Shown here: in pieces, positions 46,801-56,300 of the stretch
Position numbering within the stretch: the first letter of the stretch is position 1
Layout: every line of letters begins with the position of its first letter
Source of the DNA: Lineus longissimus
Lineage: Eukaryota; Nemertea; Pilidiophora; Heteronemertea; Lineidae
Assembly: GCF_910592395.1 (NCBI RefSeq)
Contig: NC_088312.1
Span: 19,537,292-19,601,291 of the forward strand
DNA length: 64,000 nucleotides
Direction: 5' to 3'
Translations under genes and position numbers: made by a program
The notes under the pieces: model-generated
Told to the model about the DNA's origin: nothing
Database searches by the model: none
What the model saw: the letters and a program-made list of their open reading frames with translations, nothing else

Positions 46801-47001
46801 AGATACCTGGATTCAATCAAATGCCACTGTACAAATGCACACAGCAGGTAGGCTACACTAAGTTACACAGTGACGTGCATTTGACGTGATATGACAAAAC
46901 TTTCAATTTCTTTGCTTCAGATCTAGGTCTTTTCCATGAAAGTACCGTCCATCACACAGCTGAAACGATGGTTGTTTTGATCTACCTTTATTCTTCGGCA
47001 T
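43874..47001 (-). CDS. EIF1A: Translation initiation factor eIF1A
   Basis: Small OB-fold factor that binds the A site of the 40S ribosomal subunit and promotes scanning and start-codon selection. Coding sequence complement(join(43874..43971,44490..44622,45154..45257,45398..45481,46986..47001)), 144 aa, the length of vertebrate eIF1A. The first coding exon is only 16 nt (MPKNK plus one base). The basic N-terminus [22 protein letters not shown]-fold segments [41 protein letters not shown] and [17 protein letters not shown] are all present. The acidic tail ends [15 protein letters not shown]. Splice sites are canonical and phases agree. The tail after YGEIP diverges from the vertebrate sequence, which is usual for this region. 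Confidence 0.95.
44085..44340 (-). repeat. SINE-like element and adjacent duplicated segment in eIF1A intron 4
   Basis: On the minus strand TAGCCTGGTGG (A-box-like) is followed by GCGCGATTCCCGGG (B-box-like) between about 44100 and 44170, the layout of a tRNA-derived SINE. Next to it, 44180-44260 and 44262-44335 are two diverged copies containing GGCCAGTAACCC and CCTAGTGAC. Confidence 0.45.
45622..46676. mobile_element. TA-flanked inverted-repeat element in eIF1A intron 1
   Basis: The left end GGGTAAATGCGGGTAAATTC and the inverted right end GGGTAAAATCGGCAATTATC both run into CGGCCCC, and each is flanked by TA (45620-45621, 46677-46678). The TA duplication suggests a Tc1/mariner-type non-autonomous element of 1055 bp. 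No transposase is seen. The terminal repeats are imperfect, so the copy is old or the call may be wrong. Confidence 0.5.
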
Positions 47002-48309
47002 TTCTGTGAAGCTTGAACAACAATCTACCAACAAATTACGACTTTGTGAAGCAAAATATGCTTCCTTTTGCGCAATGTACACCAAAATTGTGTATCGCAA
47101 AGTCTAAAAGGAACGCATGCGCCAACTTTTGTAAAACTCGAGAGCATTTCTGTGGACCACTTTTAATCGCTTTATGGGGCGCCATTTATGACAAAATTCT
47201 GACCACATTAGACCCCGCGTGGTGGCGCCGAGGCGGCCACTGATAACCACATCTGATCTTCCAATGTGCTTTTTTGGTCTTTTTACCTTGGTTTGATTTT
47301 GACTCCTGTTGGCCGTACGGTAGACTCCCGGGCAGTCAATTGCTATAGCGTCAGCCTAATTAGATCTCTTTACATATGGAACGAGGCCGGTCCACTGCAT
47401 GTGGTGTGTTGTCGACCGAAGCAGCGGGAGAGACAATGGAACAACCACCCTCTGCCAAATGGTATACGACAATCAAGATGTACAGACCGGGGGAGCTGGC
47501 TGTACGTACCCATAAGTCTTTGCGGTAGTCTCGCGCGTACCGGATAGAACCTATCAAGCTTTTCTCCTTCAGAGAAATACTGCGTTGCGCTCAACTGCCA
47601 ATTATGCATTAGTCTGGTGGACACGAGGTTGGCCTTAAACTTGCTTGAAATCGAAAATTTGGACAGCACACGTGTACTACAGCGCAAACGGCAGCATTCT
47701 GACATATAGAAACATGTGGTCTGATTCTATTTTTACTTGTCATTTAGTGATCACGCGTCCAACCTCGTATGCAGGGTAATGTGGCTTTCTCATTGGTCGA
47801 ACGTTAATTTTGTTCACAGCCTTATAAGGCACTTGAGCGCAACGCAGTATTTCTCTGAAGGAGAAAAGCTTGATGGGTTATATCCGGTACGCGCGAGACT
47901 ACCGCAAAGACTTATGGGTACGTACAGCCAGCTCCCCCGGTCTGTACATCTTGATTGTAGTATTGGTAATCTTGCGAAGAGGCCTCGTCGATTTATCCAA
48001 GCGAACCGTGCCTACAGTGGATGCACTATCAATACCGAGAACGCTGGTATTCCTTGGCTCGATGTTCCCCATCTTTGTGAGAAACACGTGACCGGACACC
48101 AGACGCCGACGCCCCCTAATCTAGTTCATGACGAGTGAAATGTCGTCAAATACCAGTCTATGTAAACTCTATCTCTGTACAGACTCTAACGCTTTTTTAT
48201 TATCATTTGTAGTCACATCACCTCCGCACGCTGATGGTCAGGGTACATTCCCTGAGACAGATCCCTGCCTGTTTTACTTTCCTCTGCTTCTTCTCTCTAT
48301 CCCGCACCA
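47002..48309. other. Region upstream of eIF1A, with a long inverted repeat
   Basis: The eIF1A promoter should lie at 47002-47250; GGGGCGCCATTTATG near 47176 contains a YY1-like GCCATTT. The rest holds the inverted repeat listed separately. The open frames (47360-47705, 47737-48138) are readings of its arms. Confidence 0.5.
47465..47961. repeat. Inverted repeat: two 135-bp arms, 228-bp spacer
   Basis: Left arm 47465-47599 and right arm 47828-47961 are reverse complements with about four mismatches. Both contain TCTCGCGCGTACCGGAT and GGGGGAGCTGGCTGTACGTA. The spacer is not repeated. No target duplication or terminal motif is evident. It could be a foldback element or two copies of one promoter-proximal segment facing each other. 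Confidence 0.75.
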
Positions 48310-49310
48310 GTTTATGTATGTATGTATGTATGTATGTATGCATGTATGTATATACCATATTTAAATTTAAGCGCCCTTTTCAGATTATTATCCGTTCAAA
48401 GGCGCTTTTACAATATTAATAACATTGTCGAAAAAGATGAGTCTTTAGCATCGTCTGAAATGATGCAAGGCTCCTTGCTTGCCTGACCTCAAAAGGGAGC
48501 GCATTCCACAGAACAGCAGCGGAGAAAGAGAAGCAACGCTCTCCATATTTGCTCCGGGCCCTTGGAACTTCCAGTCTGTTGTCATCAGCTGACCGAAGGT
48601 CTCTGCCTGGCCTATAGATATTAACTAGGCTTGACAGGTAACCCGGGGCTGTTCCATGCACACACTTGAAAACGTGCATGAGGATTTTATAGTTCACCCT
48701 CTGCTCAACTGGCAACCAGTGGAGCTCGCGTAGTACAGGGGAGATGTGGTCTCGACGCTTGGTGCGCGTGATAATGCGGGCCGCCACGTTCTGCACCCTC
48801 TGCAACTTGTTCATAAGGTCTTTTGAAATGCCATAGAGCAGTGAATTACAGTAGTCCAGCCGTGATGTGACTAGGCCACACACTAGCGAGCGGGCCGCAG
48901 AAGCGCTGAGATACTGCCGGATAAGTCGAACATTCCTCAGTTGGGCGTAGGCCGATCTGCAGACAGCATTCACCTGTGCTTCCATGTTCATTTTCTTGTC
49001 AAACATCACCCCCAAATTTCGTACGCATGCCACAGAGTCAATGATAGAGTCACCAACATTCACCGAAACGTGATCCAGGGTCTTGGAACGATGAATGGAT
49101 GCAAAGAGTGCCACCTCCGTCTTGTCGTCGTTCTTTTTCAGCATGTTCTCCTTCAACCAGGAACCATTGTCAGTTATGCATAAGTCAAGACAGTCAATTG
49201 TATCTTCCTGTGCATGTTGGATCACCGGATTAAAAGAGTCATAAAGCTGGGCATCATCAGCATAAAAATGATGACCTTGGCCATGGTTTCTTGTTATGTT
49301 GCCAAGTGGC
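48310..49310 (-). mobile_element. LINE (CR1/L2-type) 3' fragment
   Basis: The open frame 48416-49420 encodes the end of a non-LTR reverse transcriptase. It starts inside the palm domain (PLGNITRNHG, then the catalytic FYADDAQLY), continues through SRLDYCNSLLYG and LHWLPVEQRVNYKIL, and ends TMLKTHLFRQCY. After the stop the minus strand has a GTAAAAGCGCC...GGGCGC tail and then an ATAC/ATACATGC microsatellite (48314-48353), as in CR1/L2 elements. The 5' part is missing because the sequence is interrupted at 49310 by the LTR of the next element; the first roughly 37 codons of the long ORF belong to that LTR. The frame is open but the copy cannot be autonomous. Confidence 0.88.
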
Positions 49311-49696
49311 TGTAATATTCCTACTTCGCTGTCCGTTGTGTCACTCGTCCTTGACCTCCGTCTCGTTCTATGGTCAGCTGATTGTACAACAAAGGTAAAC
49401 AATACACACGAACACCTCATTAAATAATGATATAACTGTACTTACCTTTCTATACTTCTTCTATAACTCTTCTAAACCTCTTTGAATAATCACTTCTCAA
49501 TCTCAATATACACAGGAGCTGACTGGCTGGCTTGGAAACTGTCCCAGATTGTTGTGAGAGCTGCCCTTTATATACAGGCAACAATGCAGCCTCCAGCAGC
49601 CTGGATACGGTTACCAACGCAAGCAACAACAAACCTTAACCTGAGTGGCCAATTTAGCCAAATTAACCAAAGACACTATTGAAATATACTACATCA
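49311..49696 (-). repeat. 3' LTR of the outer element
   Basis: 386 bp. In minus orientation it begins TGATGTAGTATATTTC right after the polypurine tract and ends GGAATATTACA. It contains a TATA box (TATATAAAG, 49566-49574) and a splice-donor-like GAAAG|GTAAGTA at 49444-49446. Confidence 0.88.
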
Positions 49697-49986
49697 TCCC
49701 CTCCCAAATAAAAGCTTAAATTTCCCTAAAACAGTACCATGAAAAATGTACACCTTAAAATATCCGATACACCCTATATACAATGTACAATATATTAACA
49801 AGCGAAATATGATATACCCAAAACGAAGCGGTACATCAAAAGTCCATAGCAAAATTACAATTTTATATACAATCCTAAACTTCAATGTCCCAACAAAAAA
49901 ACAAACTCTATAGTGTCCATGCATCTCCCTACACCTGTCCCCTCTCATAAACAGGAGTAGACCATTAATTAATTGAATGCCTTAGT

Positions 49987-50520
49987 CTATGCAACAAAGT
50001 CAAATTGAACCTCCTCTCTTGCCCCATCTACCGAATACTTCCGAACAATCATGCGTGACATCTTCGCGTCCGAAATGTCGATCTCCAGCGTATCTATGAT
50101 CGCCTTCAGACAAAGCGGCAGCTTCCTGAGACAAGTTGCCTCAAATGAGTTGGATGACTCACTGCACGAAGAAGACTCTCCCTGTTTCGATGCATACCTC
50201 GAAGTTGATGGTAGCGTCGTCCTCTGTGTGGCTACAGGTGAACTTGACATAAGACGTCTCCGTTTCTCTCCGTTACTATTATGTCTCATCGAATCCTCGC
50301 TCTGAGAACGTGAGCGACGCTCCGAAATTCTAACCCTAGGAGACCGTAGCACCGGTGAACTGACGCATCCGACCTCGCTCCTGACAGTGCCGGAAGCGTG
50401 CTTCCTACCAACGTGTCGATCCAAGTTTGATCTTTTCTTCGTCTCGAAGGAGCATTTACTACATCTAAACGGCGACACTTCTCTACTCCGACTTCTCCTG
50501 ATGTCTGTCGGCGGCGCCAT
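49987..50520 (-). CDS. Extra ORF of the outer retrotransposon with a C2H2 zinc finger
   Basis: 177 aa between pol and the 3' LTR, the place where env sits in retrovirus-like elements. It is not env: there is no signal peptide or membrane segment. Residues 20-41 form one classical zinc finger (C20-x2-C23-x12-H36-x4-H41, FRCSKCSFETKK...HVGRKH). The N-terminus is Arg/Ser rich, residues about 55-125 are Ser/Arg rich and probably disordered, and the C-terminal 50 residues (CLKAIIDTLEIDISDAKM) could form a small helical domain. Two bases before the ATG the minus strand reads TTTGTTTTATTTTAAG, a splice-acceptor-like sequence; the LTR has a donor-like sequence. A spliced subgenomic message is therefore possible. 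Nucleic-acid binding is likely; the actual role is unknown. Confidence 0.75.
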   Translation of the reverse strand: MAPPTDIRRSRSREVSPFRCSKCSFETKKRSNLDRHVGRKHASGTVRSEVGCVSSPVLRSPRVRISERRSRSQSEDSMRHNSNGEKRRRLMSSSPVATQRTTLPSTSRYASKQGESSSCSESSNSFEATCLRKLPLCLKAIIDTLEIDISDAKMSRMIVRKYSVDGAREEVQFDFVA

Positions 50521-50668
50521 TTCTTAAAATAAAACAAAGCGTTAGAAATGTGACATCTTTGCCCTATCTCTAGGGACTTCTAGTCGTAATAACCTATTTA
50601 CAAATACAGTAGCACTACTAGCTACCCTGGCTACCGAATCGACATACTGAACAAGAAGGGCCTACTTC

Positions 50669-53600
50669 TTACAGATCTAGGCGAGACACACTCTTCCGAG
50701 ACCTAGTACCCCTCCTTGATGGTGCCTCACTCCGTTTCTCTTGGACTGGGATATTCTCTCCCGTCCCAGCAATCTCCTTGACTGTCACATTCCATTTCAT
50801 AGACTCAGGAGCGGGTCCCTTAAACCGCTTCATCCGGTTAAAATGGACAACCTTGGGCTTTGTTCTAGGGCCCTGCTGAATTCGGTACACCAAGTCTGAA
50901 ATTTTCTTTGTCACTTTGAAAGGACCCCTCCACGGCCTCTGCAGCTTCTTGCTCTTCCCCCGAACGTTAGGCTTATCATGAAACCAGACAATATCCCCTT
51001 CCTCAAACGGTACAAATGACGCCTTCCTGTCATAGTACTCCTTTTGCCTGTTACTGGCAATCGCTAGCTTGTCCCTCGCAATACTCTGTATCTTGTCCAT
51101 CTTTTCCAGGAGCCGGTCCAAATACTCGGACGGATGACACTCTGGGGCCCCTGGATGATTTGTCCCGAAGATGATGTCTGCTGGTAACGTCATTTCACGA
51201 CCAAACATGAGCTGTGCGGGAGAAAAACCAGTAGTGTCGTGTACAGATGAATTGTAGGCCATAATGAGGAGACTTAGGTGAACATCCCAATCAAATTGGT
51301 TTTCACTGCAGTATAGAGACAACAAGTCCCCAAGGGTTCTCATGAACCTTTCTGCCATCCCGCCCGACTCCGGATGTCTCGGTGTAGTCCTTGTTTTGGT
51401 ACACCCAAGACGCTCACACACACCTTTCCAGATGTGAGACTCAAAGTTTGTTCCTTGGTCGGAGTGAGCCAGATCAGGAACACCAAAGGTTGCAATAAAA
51501 TGGTCCACCAAGCGATCTGTGATGGTAGTGGCCTCTTGGTTAGGCACAGCATAGGCCTGAATCCATTTGGTAAAATAGTCTCCAACAACCAGTATATAGG
51601 AATTGTGGTTGTCCGTCTCTGGGAAAGGACCACAGACGTCGTATGCAATTCTTTCTAGGGGTATTCCGACATTGAATTGCTTCATGGGCGCCCTCGGACT
51701 CTTGCCCTGAGGTTTCCTAGACTGACAGGGAATGCAGGTATGACACCAATTGTTTACCTCCCTGCGCATCCCTACCCAGTAAAACCTCTCTCTGACTCTG
51801 GCCAAAGTCCTCTTTGGACCAAAATGACCAGCTGTGGGTACCTCATGCAACTCTTTTCTTACCAGGGGTCTAAGTTTTGGTGGAACCACCAATAAGTCTT
51901 TGCGAGCATCGCCACTGTCAGACTCCCATTGTCGGTAAAGGACACCCTCCTTTAAAGAAAGACAGTCCCACTGACTCCAATAGGATTTCAGGATCACACC
52001 CTGAGGAGAGACCTCAGTCCACGGTGGTCTCGTGTCTTTCTCCTCCAGGAGTTTAACTATCAGGGCTATGTCCTTGTCTTCATGTTGGCTCTGTCTCAAC
52101 TCCTCTGAGTTACTTGGCCAATCAACCTCATGAGGTTCCGAACTAGATTCCTCTTCCTCCTGTGAGTCCTGACTGACAATAGTGAAACTCTGACTTCCCT
52201 GCACTGAATCTACATCATGAGTCACTACTTGCACCCTGTGTGCATCCTTCAGGAGGTCTCCCGAGTCTGAGACGGAGTCCTGATCGTGCTCATGTCTTTC
52301 CATCCTATCACACTGCTTGCAATCTAAGCAGTTGTCTGGTCTCCGAGAAAGAGCGTCAGCATTAGAATGCTTGACACCAGCCCGATGTTCAACTTCAAAT
52401 CTGTACTGTGACAAGTACTCTAACCATCTGGCTGTCTGACCCTCTGGGTTTTTGAAAGACATCATCCATTTCAGTGCATGATGATCGGTCCTTACGCGGA
52501 AAGTAGGCTGAGCATAGAGAAAGTGGTGGAAATGTTTGATACTGTCAACAATTCCTAGCATCTCTTTCCGAGTAACACAGTATCGGCGTTCTGGCTTAGA
52601 CAACGACCTGCTAAAATAGCCTATTACCCTTTCCTCACCCTCCTGACACTGGCTAAGCACACCACCTATGGCACAGTTACTGGCATCGGTGTCCAAGATA
52701 AATGGTTTATCAGGTATCGGGTAAGCAAGGATGGGAGCCTCTGTCAGACTTTTCTTAAGTTTTTTAAAGGCTACTTCTGCCTCCTCATCCCATGAGAATT
52801 CCTTGTCTTTCTCCATTAACTTATGGAGAGGCTTGGCTATTGTCGCAAAACTGTTTATGTGCTTCCTATAGTAGGAGACTAGGCCTACGAAAGATCTCAC
52901 ATCTTTCTGGCTCTTTGGAGTCGGCCAATCCGTGACAGCCCTGATTTTCTCAGGATCCATACCAATTCCCTTACTGCTTACAATATGTCCCAAGAAAGAC
53001 ACTTCCTCCTGCAGCAAGTTGCACTTCTTTGCATTGAGTTTGAGACCTGCTTTCCTTAGCCGCTCAAAGACTTCTCTGAGTCTCTCCAATGCCTTGTCAA
53101 AATCTGGCGCATGTGAGATTATGTCATCCAGATATAAAAGACAGACTTCCCATGGAAGACCCTTTAGTACGGCATCCATCAGACGCTGAAACGTCGCACT
53201 TGCATTTACTAGACCGAATGGCATCACATTGAAGTGAAAATGTCCCAATCCTGGCACAGAAAAAGCCGTCTTAAGTTTGTCATCAAGGCTGTCCATCTCT
53301 ACCTGGTGGTAGCCAGATTTCAGATCAAGAGTAGAGAACCACTTGCTCCCTGATAAAGCCTCAAGACAATCATCAACTCTAGGCAGAGGGTATGCATCAA
53401 GCTTTGTCGCGCTATTAACCGGACGCATGTCCACACATAACCTCAAACTTCCATCTTTTTTTCGTACTGGGATTAAATTTGTTGACCAAGCGCTGTCAGA
53501 ATTATCAACAATTCCCCGATCAAGCCAACTTTTAACTTCCCCCTCTATGTCTCCTCTTTGTCCCAAGGGAAGCCTTCTGGACTGTTGTCTAATTGGCTTT

Positions 53601-54553
53601 GCATCCCCTGTATCTATCGAGTGTCTGGCGTATGTCGTCTTACCAATATCACTGGCGTCTTTCGAGAAAATATCAGCAAAATCTCTTAAAAGACGGGCTA
53701 TGGCCACTTTCTTATTGTGGTCTTTCCCTTTTGAACTTCTGTCAAACGCATCTTTGACATGCTCTGGCACCCAGAGCTCACCCTTCTCTGAGCTTTGGCT
53801 CAAACTGGCCTCCAGAGATTCTGGAGCTTGTACTCTCCTAATCTTTTCATTGATGACTTCCTCATCTGAAATTTCCGACACAGGTTCAACCCATGCCAAA
53901 ACTGTATTACGTCTTAAAACTACAGGCTCCTCGGATAGATTAAGCAGCCTAACTGGGGTCGTCTCTATTGACATGTCCACTAAGCCTTTGGCGACAAGTA
54001 TACCACTCTTTTCCATAAGTGACGACGCAGGCACAACTAAACCATCTTTTGGTCCCCAACGTGCGCCAGTCATCTCACCCAAGACAACTTTTTCGCATCG
54101 TGCTGGAATAACCACCTTGTCCTGCAAAATCACCCGCCGACAGACGTCTTTAACACTACCTCTTGTGCCTATTATCTCGTGATGACAGCACATCACAGTA
54201 TCTTTCATGTAGTCAACCTGGCAATACTTTGCTAAGAAATCATGTCCTAAAATGACGCCGTCCTGTATGTCCGCCACCCAGCATAGGTGATCAATCTGTA
54301 CCCCTCCAAAGTTCAGGCTAAAAACAGCTTTCCCAGCAAATGGGATAACATCACCATTTGCAGCTGTTAGTCTCCCACCAGAACTTTCTAACTCGGGTCT
54401 CTCTTTAACAGGAATGTCATTGTACGTCTTTGGATTAAGCAAAGTCACCGATGCCCCTGAGTCAACTAAAATCTCGACCTCCAAGGTCGCCAGGCACCCT
54501 CTGATATAAAGACCGTCATCTCCGGCTTCCCCTTTCGCCCCCATGGCTCTCAT
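50669..54553 (-). CDS. pol: Pol polyprotein of the outer Ty3/gypsy element
   Basis: A single open frame of 1294 codons. In order: aspartic protease (VDSGASVTLL, residues 31-35 DSGAS; later ILGHDFL), reverse transcriptase (MPFGLVNASATFQ, YLDD at 474-477), RNase H (LDTDASNCAIGGVLSQ, the DHHALKW segment, HSNADALSR) and integrase. The integrase has the HHCC finger (HEVPTAGHFG, CHTCIPCQ), the D,D(35)E core with YDVCGPF, D1032 in HSDQGTNF and E1068 in GGMAERF, and a C-terminal WRGPFKV module. No chromodomain is seen. It is in the -1 frame relative to gag and overlaps its end, so a ribosomal -1 shift is the usual expectation. The frame has no lesion, suggesting a recent copy. Confidence 0.95.
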   Translation of the reverse strand: MRAMGAKGEAGDDGLYIRGCLATLEVEILVDSGASVTLLNPKTYNDIPVKERPELESSGGRLTAANGDVIPFAGKAVFSLNFGGVQIDHLCWVADIQDGVILGHDFLAKYCQVDYMKDTVMCCHHEIIGTRGSVKDVCRRVILQDKVVIPARCEKVVLGEMTGARWGPKDGLVVPASSLMEKSGILVAKGLVDMSIETTPVRLLNLSEEPVVLRRNTVLAWVEPVSEISDEEVINEKIRRVQAPESLEASLSQSSEKGELWVPEHVKDAFDRSSKGKDHNKKVAIARLLRDFADIFSKDASDIGKTTYARHSIDTGDAKPIRQQSRRLPLGQRGDIEGEVKSWLDRGIVDNSDSAWSTNLIPVRKKDGSLRLCVDMRPVNSATKLDAYPLPRVDDCLEALSGSKWFSTLDLKSGYHQVEMDSLDDKLKTAFSVPGLGHFHFNVMPFGLVNASATFQRLMDAVLKGLPWEVCLLYLDDIISHAPDFDKALERLREVFERLRKAGLKLNAKKCNLLQEEVSFLGHIVSSKGIGMDPEKIRAVTDWPTPKSQKDVRSFVGLVSYYRKHINSFATIAKPLHKLMEKDKEFSWDEEAEVAFKKLKKSLTEAPILAYPIPDKPFILDTDASNCAIGGVLSQCQEGEERVIGYFSRSLSKPERRYCVTRKEMLGIVDSIKHFHHFLYAQPTFRVRTDHHALKWMMSFKNPEGQTARWLEYLSQYRFEVEHRAGVKHSNADALSRRPDNCLDCKQCDRMERHEHDQDSVSDSGDLLKDAHRVQVVTHDVDSVQGSQSFTIVSQDSQEEEESSSEPHEVDWPSNSEELRQSQHEDKDIALIVKLLEEKDTRPPWTEVSPQGVILKSYWSQWDCLSLKEGVLYRQWESDSGDARKDLLVVPPKLRPLVRKELHEVPTAGHFGPKRTLARVRERFYWVGMRREVNNWCHTCIPCQSRKPQGKSPRAPMKQFNVGIPLERIAYDVCGPFPETDNHNSYILVVGDYFTKWIQAYAVPNQEATTITDRLVDHFIATFGVPDLAHSDQGTNFESHIWKGVCERLGCTKTRTTPRHPESGGMAERFMRTLGDLLSLYCSENQFDWDVHLSLLIMAYNSSVHDTTGFSPAQLMFGREMTLPADIIFGTNHPGAPECHPSEYLDRLLEKMDKIQSIARDKLAIASNRQKEYYDRKASFVPFEEGDIVWFHDKPNVRGKSKKLQRPWRGPFKVTKKISDLVYRIQQGPRTKPKVVHFNRMKRFKGPAPESMKWNVTVKEIAGTGENIPVQEKRSEAPSRRGTRSRKSVSRLDL

Positions 54554-54576
54554 GTCAACGACGGGCCCCTCCTCAT

Positions 54577-55791
54577 TTACTGTTGTCGATCTCTGGCCCC
54601 CGAGGTCGACACCTGCTCGTTTCCCTGGCCCCGAGCTTTGATTTTCTCTAGCTCAACTTTCCACTTAGGACAATCCCTCTTAAAGTGGTTTCCCTGACAG
54701 TGGAAGCACTTTATGTCTCTGGAGCTTCTGTGTTGGTTGTACTCTGCCCTTGGCACCTGGTTGTTCCTGTTGTTCTTAAGCTCCTTTACAACCTGTAGAA
54801 CCTCAGCAAGAGTGTTTGACAACTTATCTTGGCTGTCATTACCCATTGATTGCTGTGCTCCAACTACTCTGACCTTCCCATGGTCACCCGCGCGCCCATT
54901 TGAAGCCGCTTGAAACGCCTCATACTCTGTGGCTGTCCTCTCAGCGTCTTCCAGAGAGAGAGGTCTTGACTGTTTAACAAACCACCTGTGATTTGTATCC
55001 TCAAGCGCATCAATGAACTGATCTCTAGCTAAGGACTGGAGCATCTCCTCGGACACCCCGGGGTAAGCCCTCCTTGCTAATTTTCTAATGTCTTGGGCTA
55101 ACTCAGCCAAAGACGAATCCTTTTTCCTCCTGAACGACCTGAGCTGCGCCCTGAACAAATCTACTTGGTTCTCCTGTCCGAACCTTCTCTTTAGTGCTGC
55201 AGTGAGGGCGTTGATATCTTTCCTACTCTCAGGAGAAATATCACAGAGTACACTTTGAGCTGGGCCTCTTAGGCTCGCTGCCAAGTACTTCGCTTTTAAT
55301 TGACTGTCCCACATGTTCAAATCACTGAGCACCTCAAAATGAGAAAGAAAATCTTCTAATGCTCCTGACCCGTTGTACGTGTCTGGCTTCATTATAGGAC
55401 ATTTGGGAGCCATGCACATAGAAGACACATTTGTTCTCGGAGCCGGATTTTGTTCAAATCTTCTAACTGGCGTATTCATCAGTTGTCCTGGGTTCTCATT
55501 ACTGTTGAATTGATGCTGCTCCGGTACTAAGTGCTCTCTGCTCAGGAGCTGATACTGCTCTGGAGCAACTTGCTCCAAGTTGTCTCTGCATTGTTCAGCC
55601 TCCCTGCTCCGGAGCTGAAATTGCTCCTCTGGAGCCAGGTAAGACCTGCTCCGGAGTTGACATTGCTCTGGAGCTAAATGCTCCATGCTCCGGTGCGGAG
55701 CCAGATATTCTCTGCTCTGGAGCTGGTGCTGCGGAGCCAGATATTCTCTGCTCTGGAGCTGGTGCTGCGGAGCCAGCTGTTCCCTGCTCTG
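54577..55791 (-). pseudogene. gag: Gag of the outer element, 3' part
   Basis: Open from the nested insertion at 55791 to the stop at 54577. The first roughly 120 codons are repeats of the type LAPEQ-x-QLRSRE encoded by a minisatellite. The capsid domain follows (MKPDTYNGSGALEDFLSHFE, LKAKYLAASLRGPAQ, LRSFRRKKDSSLAELAQDI) and then a single zinc knuckle CFHCQGNHFKRDC, which has three rather than four residues between the second Cys and His. The 5' half is separated from it by the nested element, so gag of this copy cannot be made as one protein. Confidence 0.88.
55450..55791 (-). repeat. Gag minisatellite, left block
   Basis: About eight to ten copies of a unit of roughly 36 bp (CTCTGGAGCTG, GCGGAGCCAG in plus orientation) encoding LAPEHQLRSRE-type peptides. 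The same array continues at 60385-60830 on the other side of the nested element. Confidence 0.85.
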
Positions 55792-55956
55792 TGTTTGGTG
55801 ATTGCTATCTGAATCTATATAATCGATAGATTAACGTGGACAACCAACGTCAATAAACATATTTATTGGGAGCCATCTTGAGAGGGGCGTCAGAAACAAT
55901 TCCATGGCGTAATGGCAAATGGTATATGGCGTAGCAGCCAATGGCGTACCTAGACA
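55792..55956 (-). repeat. 3' LTR of the nested element
   Basis: 165 bp, very short for Ty3/gypsy, starting TGTTTGGTGATTGC and ending GTACCTAGACA in plus orientation. It matches the copy at 60220-60384. Confidence 0.95.
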
Positions 55957-56300
55957 TCTCCCCTTTAAAGTTTTTAAGCCTGAAAACTAAATGTCATAAC
56001 ATACCAGATTTTTGGTATAATCAAAGTCCTAAAATCACACTGGTAAACTGAAACCAGTTAACTCTCAACCAAACTTATCAACTCTTTTAAACTCAGAAAT
56101 TACAACGGGCACACAAAAATAACACACACAACATACAAGTATGAAAGATACAAAAATAACTCTTTCTCCAAAGCAAAGCCTACACTGCAGGTTAGGGGTA
56201 GACTGCCCGTCCCCTGCCGCACACCGACGGGTATTTCGACCCAGCACAGCCGGTTGCATGACCCAAATATAATAGGCCTAAAATGTCAATGTTATAGCGT

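Noticed and set aside
49987-50520. Envelope gene for the outer element
   Set aside because: The ORF in that position has no signal peptide, no membrane segment and a zinc finger instead, so it is not an envelope protein.
53343-54182. 279-codon plus-strand open frame
   Set aside because: Antisense shadow of the pol gene of the outer retrotransposon.
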